Origin: Oscarella lobularis
Lineage: Eukaryota; Porifera; Homoscleromorpha; Homosclerophorida; Oscarellidae
Assembly: GCF_947507565.1 (NCBI RefSeq)
Contig: NC_089177.1
Location: 2,726,648 to 2,790,647 of the forward strand
Direction of reading: 5' to 3'
Length of the DNA stretch: 64,000 bases
This document shows, in pieces, positions 1 to 12,475 of the stretch (positions within the stretch are counted from its first letter, which is position 1; each line of letters begins with the position of its first letter). Position numbers and translations under genes: made by a program. The notes beneath the pieces are model-generated. The model ran no database searches, was not told where the DNA came from, and was given only the letters and a program-made list of their open reading frames with translations.

Positions 1-313
1 GTGCACAGGCTAGCTTTGTAAATTTTCTTTTTCGACCTAATTTGCGCGATTACCATACTAATTGCCATGGCTTCCAGCATGCTTCCAGCCGAGTTTCTAG
101 CAGAATCACTAAAAGTCGGAGTGCAAAAAAGAGGGGATTTTTATCGATTACGAATGAATCCAAGGCTCCAATATAGAGCGACACGTGCATGTGAATTTAA
201 CTAAATTACGGTGAACAGGGGAGAATCCGCGTTACTAATTTCAATTCTAGCACACGATCCTCTTTCAAGGCACTTTCAAGATGACCTCCAACCCTGTGAA
301 ATCGGTCGTCTGA

Positions 314-321
314 TATAAAAG
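314..321 (+). promoter_or_regulatory. TATA box upstream of the FGF-like gene
   Basis: The motif TATAAAAG lies about 100 bases before the ATG at 419, a sensible spacing for a core promoter with a short 5' leader. The motif is seen directly; its use is inferred. Confidence 0.5.
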
Positions 322-418
322 AGACGCAAGAGCAGCTATAGGACAATATCGCATCAATTGACTACTGCTAGCAGTTCCTTCACTGACATTTCGAGTATAG
401 CTATATATCTGACCTGTG

Positions 419-1100
419 ATGAAGATTGGAAAAATATTATGCGCCCTTGCCGCCACGTGTGCTGTACTGTCGCAGTGCAATTCCTTGCCGACAGGCACGT
501 CGTCTCCGACGCCAGTCACGTCACCCGTTCCCGTAAACGCCGAATATTATATCGGAAACATAAACTCCCTGCCATCGTATCACTTTCTCATCCGGTCGCA
601 AGAAGACGACGATTCAGTTGGTAGTAAAAAATACGGAGCCAACTTACCTTCTCTCGGTTCTCATGCGCGTTGGAACGTGTGGTCCCCAGACAAAGGTGCG
701 ACGTACAGAATCAGCGACCCAAGCAGGACTCGTTACTTGGCTATTCAAAAAAACGGAACGGTCACGATCAATTCGCGCCCTGACAATTCGAGCGTTATCC
801 GACTTGAAAAATGCGTCGACGGCGGTTGTGAGTTTGTCAGAGAGTGCGACAAACAAAGTTTGTATCGTCTCTACGTGGTATATGGCCAGCCCAACTGCAG
901 AGACTCTGGGCTCATAAGAGTCTATCTCAGGCTGGAACTCAACGAAAACGGCACCGTGACGGCGAAAACGCGACAATTTAAATGGAATCGACACAGTAAG
1001 GTTTTTCAACACAACAATAACCCTTCCATGCTATTCTTCTTCTGCGTCAGTGTTGAAAAGACTTCGCCTTGTAATGTTGATTTCTAGACTACACTCTTAA
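419..1100 (+). CDS. Secreted beta-trefoil protein, probable FGF-like ligand
   Basis: Two exons, 419-995 and 1051-1100, joined by a 55-bp GT-AG intron (996-1050, acceptor after TTCTTCTGCGTCAG), give about 208 residues. The unspliced frame would run to 1087. The first ATG is at 419; a GTG just before it is ignored. An N-terminal signal peptide (MKIGKILCALAATCAVLSQC) is clear. The middle has YLAIQKNGTV and CEFVRECDKQSLYRLYV, and after splicing the C-terminal part reads NGTVTAKTRQFKWNRHMLKRL. These resemble the FGF blocks YLxMNKxGKL, ECVFxExxxENxYxxY and GRPxKGxKTRxxQxxxHFMKRL in order. Several NxS/NxT glycosylation sites are present. FGFs are secreted growth factors acting through receptor tyrosine kinases. 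Similarity is by eye only; another beta-trefoil family is possible. No receptor is in the window. Confidence 0.5.
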
Positions 1101-1432
1101 TAAGGGTTCTTAGCGTGCGTTTTTTGCATTCCACGAATATTTTCGATGCGGTACGAATACTTCAAATAAAAAGATTTATAGGCACTGATGCGGATATATC
1201 CGGCGCATGCAGGGCGGTGCCAGGTTTGAAGCGTGGCCGTTCTGTATTTACCTTAGCCTAAATACTTACTTGTCTGACGGGCGAAGGCAGACAGTTGTCA
1301 ACGTCACACCCACGTGAAAATTACCATTTGACATGATATTGCCAAAGCAAATGTTTATCTTGCTCTTCTCGCCGCAGCTGCATATATTGGGGACGATACG
1401 GGGACGATCCCCATAGAAATTGAAGACGACTC
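1101..1432. other. Intergenic stretch
   Basis: About 330 bases between the FGF-like and ankyrin genes. Apart from the poly(A) signal near 1165 I see no coding potential, repeat or RNA gene. It should hold the ankyrin gene promoter, but no TATA box is evident. Confidence 0.4.
1165..1170 (+). terminator. Polyadenylation signal AATAAA of the FGF-like gene
   Basis: Canonical hexamer AATAAA lies 65 bases after the spliced stop at 1100. The position is ordinary for a 3' end and supports the two-exon model, which ends at 1100 rather than 1087. Confidence 0.45.
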
Positions 1433-2078
1433 ATGAGCGGAGAAGCGCCCCTTCGTGTCATCGCAGCGATCGAACGCAAAGACGACGCGACAAAACTCGT
1501 CGCCCTCCTATCCGACCGGCGTGCCGACCCAGACGAGCAAAATGAATATGGCGAAACGCCTCTACTCATTGCCAGTCGACAGGGCTCAGCCGATCTATGC
1601 GCTGCTTTGCTCGCTCACGGCGCCGTCGTCGACGAGACGGACGGCGCCGGATTTACGTCGCTGCATCGCGCGTGCGATTACGGGCACATCGAAGTCGTTC
1701 GGGCGCTTCTCGCTCACAGCCCAAACGTGAACGCGATCACGAATCGAGATCGCTTGACACCGTGTCATCTCGCCGCGCGACGAGGATTCGGGCCCATCGT
1801 ACGAACGCTTGTCGGCGCGGGGGCCGATCTGAGTCGGCGGGACAGTGAAGGGAGGCGCCCCGTCGATGAGGCAGCACGGTACGGTCACAAAGCGGTCGTT
1901 GATGGGATCGCATCGTCCTTCCACGGTAAGAACGTGACGTCAGCGCACAACGCACTTGGGTGTGCATAATCTTTTCGGTGTAGATATGAACGGCGTTCAG
2001 GTAGCAAAGTCGAAACATCGAAAACGAATCATTATATCCAAGCCCCCGCCGGGGCTTTCATCACTTTCATCAAATTAA
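1433..2078 (+). CDS. Small ankyrin-repeat protein
   Basis: Begins at ATG 1433 and contains about four ankyrin repeats, recognisable by the phrases GETPLLIASRQGSADLCAAL, GFTSLHRACDYGHIEVVRAL, RLTPCHLAARRGFGPIVRTL and GRRPVDEAARYGHKAVV. Ankyrin repeats are protein-binding helical hairpins; the partner cannot be read from the sequence. The open frame runs to 1969, but a good donor (CG|GTAAGA at 1926) and an acceptor (TTCGGTGTAG ending 1983) define a 58-bp intron. Splicing preserves the frame and adds a basic, proline-containing tail to the stop at 2076-2078, total about 195 residues. There is no signal peptide or membrane segment, so it is probably cytosolic or nuclear. It converges with the EF-hand gene, whose stop is only 40 bases away. 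Confidence 0.75.
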
Positions 2079-2118
2079 TTATTGTCAAGTTGTGTTACTG
2101 TGGTTACGTATTTTTAGT

Positions 2119-3066
2119 TTATTTAGTCCCGAAGTACGTATCATTCATAAGCAGAGGACAGTCCGTGAATTCTGGGGTATAGTCGTAATAAAGTGTGCCC
2201 GTCTCTGGCCGCTTTGACGAGCCCCCGGTGAACCCACAATCCTCGAGTGTAAGCCCCGGGCCCAAATACGTCCCAGGCGCGCAAGAAGCGTCAGAAAACA
2301 CGCCCAAATTGCGAAACACCCCGCCAAAATATTCATTCACCATCTTCCCTACGCCGTACACGCTCGTCACCGTGGTAACCGTCAGCGTCACGTGGCACGG
2401 ATGCGACCGACCGGCAAAATGACCCAATTTCATTTCGAGTCGCACGTACCTCGGCGGCGGTTCGCGTCCAACTCGCCACAGATCGCGTCCCGGATCGACC
2501 TCCTCCAACTCCGCCTCGTCGTCGTCGCTTATCGCTTTCGCGCGTCCGCCGTAAACGATTCCGCGCTGAAATTCAAAATAGTCGATCGTCCCGTCGCCGT
2601 CCTTGTCCATATAATCGACGAGCAGCGCGATCTCGTCCTCGGAGAGCGGCGCTCGCAACTGCCGAAGTCCCGTACAAAACTCGTCGTGCGTGAGAACGCC
2701 GTCGCCGTTGGCGTCGAATTGCCGAAAGACGTCGATCGCTCGACCTCGATAGTCCATCATCCATTTGCCGACTTTGTCGAGAAAATGATCGTGCAGCGCT
2801 TCGCCGCTCGGCGTCGCGTCCACACCACCATTCGACATTGTGCCGGCACCGCGACTGTCGGCTTTAGCCTGCGTGGGTTCGAACTTGGCACGAGAATCGC
2901 GATAGGGAACACCTTAGAACTAACCTTCACTTTCGCTTTCGAAGACGTCTTCGCCTTCTTTTTCGTTGCTTTTCTAAACAAAGGGGAGCCCCTACCGAAC
3001 GGGGAACGTGCATGCAGTGTTCTCTGCGTACTTTTTGCCACTCTTTGTTGACTTTCCTGTCGGCAT
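2119..3066 (-). CDS. EF-hand protein with unrecognised conserved C-terminal domain
   Basis: Minus-strand gene. The main exon (2868-2119) has two calcium-binding loops, DANGDGVLTHDE and DKDGDGTIDYFE, each with the expected acidic positions 1, 3, 5 and 12, so Ca2+ binding is likely. A basic 5' part can be joined through two short introns, 2974-3031 (58 bp) and 2869-2924 (56 bp, donor GTTAGT), giving an in-frame start at 3066 (MPTGKSTKSGKK...) and about 277 residues. A start at the internal ATG 2838 is the conservative alternative (239 residues). After the EF-hands an acidic linker leads to about 110 residues beginning near RYVRLEMKLGHFAGRSHPCH, rich in Thr/Val and ending in LLMNDTYFGTK. I do not recognise this domain. 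No signal peptide is seen. Function beyond Ca2+ binding is unknown. Confidence 0.7.
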
Positions 3067-3477
3067 GACGAGCACGCACAGCTGTACCCAGCGGTACAGC
3101 GCCCTGAGGAATGTGTAGCGCGCGTGCACAATAACGTTTTGTTTCCGCGCAGTTCCTTGGGCAGTGCACTCTGATGGACCGCTGTTAGGGCGTCGTGTCT
3201 AGAGAGCCATTTTCGGTTATCCTTTATTGATTTTGGAGCAGAAAGCGTCGTTCTTGACCCTGCAGCAGCTAGAAATCCTAAATTTGCATTTCCCATTACA
3301 CCCCCAACGCTTCCAGGTGTTGTGCCTATTAATACTAAATAGTGTCTGCCCCCGAATAATCTAACATAGTCGAATTGGGACACCGCTTATAAAGTAATCA
3401 TTTGATCATGATCCCTTTGGCACATAGCGGTCAGGCACAGCATTTAATTATAAAGTGACAAAGAGGTCGTGGCGCTT
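3067..3477. other. Intergenic stretch
   Basis: About 410 bases between the copine stop (3478) and the EF-hand gene start, both on the minus strand. Small open frames here are not supported by codon pattern or splice context. I see no repeat or RNA gene. Confidence 0.35.
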
Positions 3478-6027
<2,550 letters not shown>

Positions 6028-6150
6028 TTCTGGGGGGGAGAATGCGTCAAAGCGCACGTTAGCTAGGGGCGGGTGTTAGGAGGTGTTAGGCAAGTGTCTC
6101 TGCATATCAACCAATCTAAAATGTTAGACTTTCTGTTATTTGTGATAGCA

Positions 6151-6156
6151 TATAAA
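6151..6156 (+). promoter_or_regulatory. TATA box of the GFR-alpha-like gene
   Basis: TATAAA lies 118 bases before the ATG at 6269 in the gap between two divergent genes. Motif seen; function inferred. Confidence 0.4.
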
Positions 6157-6268
6157 CTTCATGGAAATATGCATAGAAGTCCTGTCCTTAGGCATACGGG
6201 TAACCAACCGGTGGTGGTCCTTCACGTTTGATGACTCATAGTCACAAGTTATCAGGGTGTGGTCCAAG

Positions 6269-7534
6269 ATGATTTCGGCTGCAATTTTGTGCCTTGTCTT
6301 CATTTCTAGCGCACATGCAGGCGCTCGCCACGACATATGCGATGACGCTGAAGCAGCGTGCCTGGCAAACAGCACTTGCAATCCCCTGTGGAAGTCGTGG
6401 CGATCCGATTGCTCTGCCGTCATCGCCGGATCCTCACTCTCGTGCAGCGCGCAGTGCAACGCCAGTTTCAACGCACTGATCGCGCACGACGTCGGAAACG
6501 AACTGGAAAAGTGCCAGTGCGATCCTGCCAACTATACGTGCCAGGCTCGACGAATAAATTTCTTCGCCGCCTGCCGAAACGTGAGTCCGCCGCCCGCCGC
6601 CGAGTGTCCGGCCGCCGCCGAAGTCGATCGACCTTCAACCGAGTTCTGTTCTCACGTGTCAACCATTTGCTTCGCTGATGCGACGTGCGGCGCCAAATTG
6701 AGCCTCTATCTCGCCTCGTGTGGAGCCGCATTCGCCAATCAGGCGTGCACGGTCAATTGCAGGGATCGTATTCTAGATATAGCCTGCGATCCGATTGGAC
6801 GCGTTCTTTACGCGGGTCGAGAGCGATGCATTTGCAACTATGCCGACATTAGCTGTATGGCCGTCACGACCTACGTCAATGGCCTGTGTTTCGACACCGA
6901 ATATCCTGATCTGCCCGTAGCCATTGAGAATTGCGGATCTGTTTACCAGGCATGTCAATACGATCCCTTTGGCGTGTGCCAGAGCCTCTTTGGAGCATAC
7001 ATTCAAAGTTGCGCACGGGAAGTCGCTGGACCGGTCCAGTGCAGCCCCGCGTGCAAAAACGCAGCGGACGCTTTGTTTTCCAATCCCGTTGGCTGGCACA
7101 TGTCGAAGTGTTCGTGCGGGGATGACACGAACTGCGCAGTGGGAACGGCTCACCTGTACAGGAACTGTTACAAAAGGATTTCGCCCGTACCTCAGAAATG
7201 TTCTGAAGTACTTAGCTTGTGTTCTAAAGATGCCACGTGCAAGGACGTCGGTGCAAAGTACGAGGACGCTTGCAATCCGGTCAGCATTTCTTCGTGCGTC
7301 GAGCCCTGCAAGACAGCTGCTACAAAAATGCTTTACGATCCCATTGGATCCACTCTGAATTATTGCTATTGTGATGATGAGGATGCAACGTGCCTGCTGT
7401 ACAGAAGCATCACATTGGGCTGCAATGTTACTACCGTGGTACCTCCTCCTACTCCTACGGGTAAAGCAGCACCTCTTGGAATCGGCTCAGCTATCGTGTC
7501 AATTGTATTCTTAGTCATTCGCTCGCTCTTCTAG
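6269..7534 (+). CDS. GFR-alpha/GAS1-like cysteine-rich GPI-anchored receptor
   Basis: Single exon of 421 residues from ATG 6269 (the frame opens at a GTG 12 bases earlier, which I reject). Signal peptide MISAAILCLVFISSAHAG. Four cysteine-rich repeats of about 90 residues follow, each with the pattern C..A...C...A.C....Y...C ... C...C..A...(DPIG/NPVG) ... C.C. Examples are CSHVSTICFADATCGAKLSL and CSEVLSLCSKDATCKDVGAK. This resembles the GDNF-family receptor alpha and GAS1 fold, whose members bind GDNF-type ligands or Hedgehog and signal with RET. The C-terminus has a Pro/Thr linker and a hydrophobic end (IGSAIVSIVFLVIRSLF) with no cytoplasmic tail, typical of a GPI-anchor signal. Lack of introns is unusual here. 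Ligand and co-receptor are unknown. Confidence 0.7.
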   Translation: MISAAILCLVFISSAHAGARHDICDDAEAACLANSTCNPLWKSWRSDCSAVIAGSSLSCSAQCNASFNALIAHDVGNELEKCQCDPANYTCQARRINFFAACRNVSPPPAAECPAAAEVDRPSTEFCSHVSTICFADATCGAKLSLYLASCGAAFANQACTVNCRDRILDIACDPIGRVLYAGRERCICNYADISCMAVTTYVNGLCFDTEYPDLPVAIENCGSVYQACQYDPFGVCQSLFGAYIQSCAREVAGPVQCSPACKNAADALFSNPVGWHMSKCSCGDDTNCAVGTAHLYRNCYKRISPVPQKCSEVLSLCSKDATCKDVGAKYEDACNPVSISSCVEPCKTAATKMLYDPIGSTLNYCYCDDEDATCLLYRSITLGCNVTTVVPPPTPTGKAAPLGIGSAIVSIVFLVIRSLF

Positions 7535-7674
7535 TTGCCTGCACTGCATGTTCACCTGCATTGACTTTTAGTGTTCCGTGTTTGTCTCTATCCATACCTT
7601 CTGAGAATACAGTACGCCTAACTCAGGACTTTTGCTGCACTAAGGAAGGAAGGAATGCCGACTGAGAACCCCGT

Positions 7675-8738
7675 ATGCCTATGAAGCGACGAACGTTTCT
7701 CATCTTTCTTTCGCTCTTCACAGCGGGTCTATGCGTCTTCTATTTGTATTATATTAGTGGAAAGACGGCTCAGAATAGAAAAGATCGTTTCCTGGCAAAG
7801 AAATCGACTCGGAAAACGGTCGCACTTCATACTAGGCCTACCGTCGCGCGTTCCTCTTCGTCCGTAACACAGCTACGCTTTGCCGTTGTAACGGGTTTCT
7901 CAGAAAACCACTTTGAAGAGGCAGAAGACATGATTGCATCAGTACAGAAGTTTCTGCCATCCACTCCAATCGTTGTTTTCAATCTCGGAATCAGCGAGAA
8001 AACGCTTCACAAGGCAAGAATCTGTAGGATGTGCGTACTCTGACTAAACCCGATTTTGGCGGTGTCTTACCTCCTAATTTATTTCGTTTACAGCTAAATC
8101 TATTTTGCAACGTTCAAGTTCGCTCCTTCGATTTCTCCGCGTGGCCTTCTCACGTGAAAAACGTGGGCGATTGCGCGTGGAAACCGATTGCCGTGGGCGA
8201 AGTGCTTCGCGAATTTTCGTTGATTTTCTACGCCGACGCGTCGGTGCGACTGTTCGGCGATTTTCGTCCGACCCTCTATCCGCTTCTCGACGACGTCGTT
8301 CCCGTTGTCGGCGAATCGACGGCGCCGTCCGGTCCCGCCGGATCGTACACGCACGACGGCACGCTCGCCTATTTCCACGTGAATCGAGTCGACTTCGAAG
8401 ACGTGGAGATGTTTGCCGCGACTTACTTTGTGGCAAAACGAACTAAGGAAGTCATGAGCAATATCATCGAACCGTGGGTCGACTGCGCTCTTCATTCGGA
8501 CTGCATCAGTCCCGTCGGCGCGCACAAGTGGCCCTGTCGTGCCGAAATGCAAAAAACGAATCGTAATGCCTTCATTGGTTGTCACCGTTACGACCAGTCG
8601 GCACTGACGATTCTTCTCTTCAAAGCGTTTGGGAGAGAGCGTTACGCGCATTGTCTGCAGGACAGCAGGATTAGATCACTTGTGAAAATAAACAGGTACA
8701 AGACGACTTTTTACCGAGTTCAAGAGTGTGGAGCATGA
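7675..8738 (+). CDS. Type II membrane protein of DUF1647-like glycosyltransferase type
   Basis: Two exons, 7675-8013 and 8094-8738, about 327 residues. The N-terminus MPMKRRTFLIFLSLFTAG is a basic stretch followed by one membrane segment, i.e. a Golgi-type signal anchor. The luminal part has FAVVTGFSENHFEEAEDMI, a VVFNLGISEKTLHK block, then CNVQVRSFDFSAWPSHVKN, AWKPIAVGEVL and YADASVRLFGDF, which resemble the DUF1647 family as I recall it. YADAS could be a DxD-like sugar-nucleotide site. The final block ends with CHRYDQSALTILLFKAFG. The intron is best read as GC-AG (AAG|GCAAGA at 8014), because the GT alternative at 8035 would insert seven foreign residues into a conserved block. The substrate is unknown. 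It converges with TM9SF3. Confidence 0.7.
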
Positions 8739-8948
8739 GGGAAACGAGATTGACGTCTGTAAAGTAGACTAAATATAGGGCTACTTCTCACAGAAACAAC
8801 TGCTACTACATACCTGTCGCTTTCAAGCGAGAAAGAGTCCCTCAAAGTCAGTCAGACTACTATCGATTCTATTGCTCATATTTAAACGCATGCCGTAGCC
8901 TAGACAGAGTATTACTACTACAGTGCACCACTAGTAGCCAGCCAAACG

Positions 8949-10782
8949 TTAGTCAATCTTAACAGTGGAATAGATCTTCTTGACGAACATGCTCGTGCCA
9001 ACGTATCCAACGGTGCCGCACAGTAAGCCGAGCATGATGCTGAACAGCGCCATGTAGCCGAAATAGAAGGTTGTCTGAAATAGCCCATACATCTTCGTCT
9101 TGAAAAAGAAATAATAGATGGAATAGAAGTAGACGTAAATGGACGTGGAGGCGGCGGAGAGGAAACTCGTCCACTGCCACCGATAGTCCTCCGAATTGAG
9201 AAGAAAATACGTGCAGACGATGGTAACGCACACGGTCACCGTGATGACAATGGCAAAGACGAGCAGCATGAATCCGTAGACAAAATAGATCTTATACGCC
9301 CAGAAGGACGTAAAGATGAAGTACATTTCAATGAAGATGGACCCGAACGGAAGCACACCGCCGAGAAAAATGATGACAATCGGCTCCATGAACCACTTCT
9401 TCTCGGGTATGGGACGCGGTACGGTGTTGACGCGACACGGATTGTCCGGCTGACCGGCGACATTGCGACCGACAATCGTGCCAATGAGCGAGAGCGGCAG
9501 AATGATGAAGAGACATATAGCGAGAATGGCGAGAACGCTCGTGAATGGAATAGCGCGCGACGCGTGGTAGTAGATTGCGATGAAATTGATGACGAGCGCC
9601 GTGCTACTGACCATGGCGGGCAGAACGAGCGCGCCGCATATCATCTGCTTTATCCACAGCTGACCGCCCTGACGCGCGTAGAGCGAACCGCCAAAGTAGC
9701 CGTTCACCGGCGACGTGGCTGCATAGACGAATATGACAGTGCTCAGTATGGAACCGCGTTCCGTGTAGAGATGACCGAATATGGTGAATATGATGACAAA
9801 GAAGGTGACGGTTGCCAGGTGGTAACCGGTGCCGATGAGCGAGGCGAGTAGTATGCGATTGCCGACCGGTCGAAAGACGTCGCCGTGGACCTGCTTCCAG
9901 CCGTACTCGTCGCCGAGATCGCGTTCCATGTCGTCGACGTCGTCGTCTTTGTTGTAGCGCGCATAATCCTTGCGCAGCGTGCGCATGAGGATCATCGAGA
10001 CGAGACCGACGAGAAAGATGACCATCATGAACGAGTTGAATATGGAGAACCAGTGAATGCGATGTTGGAAGAAACTCGAATCGAGATACTTCTCGTAGCG
10101 ACGACGAAACGGCATCGGGGACGGTTTCCAATGAACCTTCAGAAGAAACCCCGTTAGAGATTCTAGCTACTAAGTACAGGATACACATAATCTCTAAATT
10201 TTTTTTCTTTCCAACCTGATAGGTCATGGATATTTTGTCGCCGGGAACGAGTTTGACTTTGGCGTCGCTCGTCAGATTGACGTCGACAATCTGACCGTCG
10301 TTGTATCCGATGTCGAATTTCTTGAGTCGCCACATGTAGTAGTCGACTTCGCGTCCGTTGCTCGCGTCGACTTCGCCGACGATTCCCCACACGGGCAAAT
10401 CGTCGACGTACATCTGATACCAGTAGTGATTCTTGATTGCGTAGACGAACGCCTTGTAGACGTTTTCGGTGAGTTCGATTTCGCAGTACTGTTTTTGGGG
10501 CACGTTCTCCTTGAATTCGATGTCGAGACCGCTGAATTCGAGTTCGACGCCCTGAAGCGCTTCGCCGAGGGTTTCGTGGTAGTGGCTGATCGTCGTTTTG
10601 GGGCCCTTGCAGAAGGGCAGCGAGAAATACGTGTACGTCTCTTGACGGTTGTGATAGGGGCCGACTGTGTTCATCCACAGAACCACCTCTTCTTTATCTT
10701 TGTACTTGTGATCGTGCTCGTCGCCGACGACCGCCGTTCGATGGGCCAGAACGGCCAAGAGGAAAACGTAGAAGCCTCTCAT
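8949..10782 (-). CDS. TM9SF3: Transmembrane 9 superfamily member 3 (nonaspanin)
   Basis: Two exons, 10782-10216 and 10136-8949, joined in phase 0 across a 79-bp intron; about 584 residues, close to human TM9SF3 (589 as I recall). It has a signal peptide, then a luminal domain with [40 protein letters not shown] and [14 protein letters not shown]. Nine membrane segments follow, with hallmark blocks [77 protein letters not shown] and [12 protein letters not shown]. The tail ends [13 protein letters not shown], matching the TM9SF3 type. Nonaspanins sit in endosome/Golgi membranes and help sort membrane proteins. The next gene starts divergently 280 bases away. Confidence 0.95.
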
Positions 10783-11061
10783 GTTCGTCGCGTCGTAAAG
10801 ATAGTCGACATACGCGCCGATTCGAACAGATTCCTACGGTCGATCGCGACGAACCACGTAGGACGCACTAAGACGCATGCGTTAGCGGATCGCGGACGTG
10901 GTTGCCAATGACACCATCAATTAAAAAAGTTCACATGACTCGCGCTTCGTCATCCGACTCACTATCGCTGGGCAGAGAGACTCAACGCTGCGGAATGGAG
11001 CGAGTTACAAGGTAGGCTCTACTCTAACTATCGCGACGACGCAACCGAGCACACTTTTTCG

Positions 11062-12276
11062 ATGGGCAGCGCATTGAGCAGCGTCTGGTCATGGAGGTGG
11101 TGTCCCACGTCGCCGTCCGATCTCGAAAGCGTCGAAAAGCGAATGCTGAAACGTAAGCGAAGCCGAAAAAGAGAACGACGTCCATATAAAAAACGCTCGA
11201 CGCTCGCAGCCGTTCAAGCGAAAACGAAAGACCAAATGATCGATATCGGCGACGGTGAAATCATTCGCACGTTGGTCGTCGATAACGGCGACGACAACAG
11301 CGCCGACGTTCCTCTCGTTCTCGTGCACGGCTTCGGCGGCGGAGTCGGCATCTGGGTGAAAAATCTCGACGCGCTCTCGCGCAATCGGACCGTCTACGCG
11401 TTCGATTTGCTCGGCTTCGGGCGCAGTTCGCGTCCGAATTTTCCGCCGCGAGACGCGGATGCGGTCGAGAAGCGCTTCGTCGCGTCGATCGACGCCTGGC
11501 GTCGCGAACTCGGCATCGAACGATTCGCGTTGCTCGGTCACAGTCTCGGCGCCTATCTCGCGACGTCGTACGCGATCGCGCATCCGTCGCGCGTCGAGCA
11601 TCTCATACTCGCCGATCCGTGGGGATTTCCCGTGCAGCCGAGCACCACCGATCCCGTTCCGGCGAGAGTGCGAGCGTTTCCCTGGTGGATTCGCGGTCTC
11701 GTGCGCGTGCTCGACAAATTTTCGCCGCTCGCCGGATTGAGAGCAGCCGGGCCTTGGGGTACCCTCCCACCTTATGACGTGCATTATTATTATTATGTGG
11801 GATATGGTGTTTAGGTCCTGGGTTGGTTGGAACTTTTCGTCCGGATTTCAAGAAACGATTTGATTCGATTTTCGATGACAACACCGTCTCGGAGTATATC
11901 TATCATTGCAATGCTCAGGCACCTTCGTATGCCGAGATAATCGAACCTCTTTATCCTTTGAGTAATTGGTTCTTCTTTTAGTGGAGAGCACGCCTTCAAG
12001 ACAATGACAAAGTCGTTTGGCTGGGCCAAGAGGCCGATGATACAGCGCGTGAACCAATTGGATCATAATATTCCCATCACAATGGTGTATGGCAGTCGCA
12101 GTTGGATGGACATCAGCATGGGGGAGAAGATGAAGGAGCTGCGACCGTGTTCGTACGTTGACATTCACATTATCGACAAAGCTGGTCATCACGTCTATTC
12201 GGACCAGAGCACGATATTCAACAACATAGTGGTACAAGTGTGCGACAGAATTGAGAAGGATCTGCACAGAGAATAG
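11062..12276 (+). CDS. ABHD4: Alpha/beta hydrolase of the ABHD4/ABHD5 type
   Basis: Three exons, 11062-11758, 11815-11926 and 11982-12276, with introns of 56 and 55 bp, give 367 residues. The alpha/beta-hydrolase features are present: oxyanion block LVLVHGFGGGVGIW, nucleophile elbow GHSLGAYLA with catalytic Ser, AAGPWGPGLVGTFRPDFKK, EYIYHCNAQAPSGEHAFKTM, GWAKRPM and GHHVYSDQ. The last block carries the HX4D motif and the catalytic His. ABHD4 keeps the nucleophile Ser and acts on N-acyl phospholipids; vertebrate ABHD5 has lost it and activates lipase. The Ser here favours an active ABHD4-like enzyme, though the gene may predate the vertebrate split. The basic, arginine-rich N-terminal 50 residues are not typical of the family. 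Confidence 0.9.
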
Positions 12277-12475
12277 AATATAAACAATTTACTTATTATT
12301 ATTTTTATAAATACATGCAGTTTTTGCTTTCTTACGTTTTTTCTGCATATGTGATGAGAACTACAGACATTCCTTTCCCCCTAAATAAACATAAGGAGGT
12401 GTACCCTTTCAAAAGCTTTGACGATCGCTAGCGTGCTTGTCTCGTACAGCCCCGGACAGAAAAAAGCGCGAACCG

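Noticed and set aside
2392-3051. Plus-strand 219-codon open frame
   Set aside because: It runs antisense to the EF-hand gene, whose minus-strand frame has clear calcium-binding loops; no domain is recognisable in this one.
8014-8093. GT donor at 8035 for the DUF1647-like gene intron
   Set aside because: It would give a more usual 59-bp intron but has a poor donor (GTACTC) and inserts seven residues into a conserved block; the GC donor at 8014 has the strong GCAAGA context.
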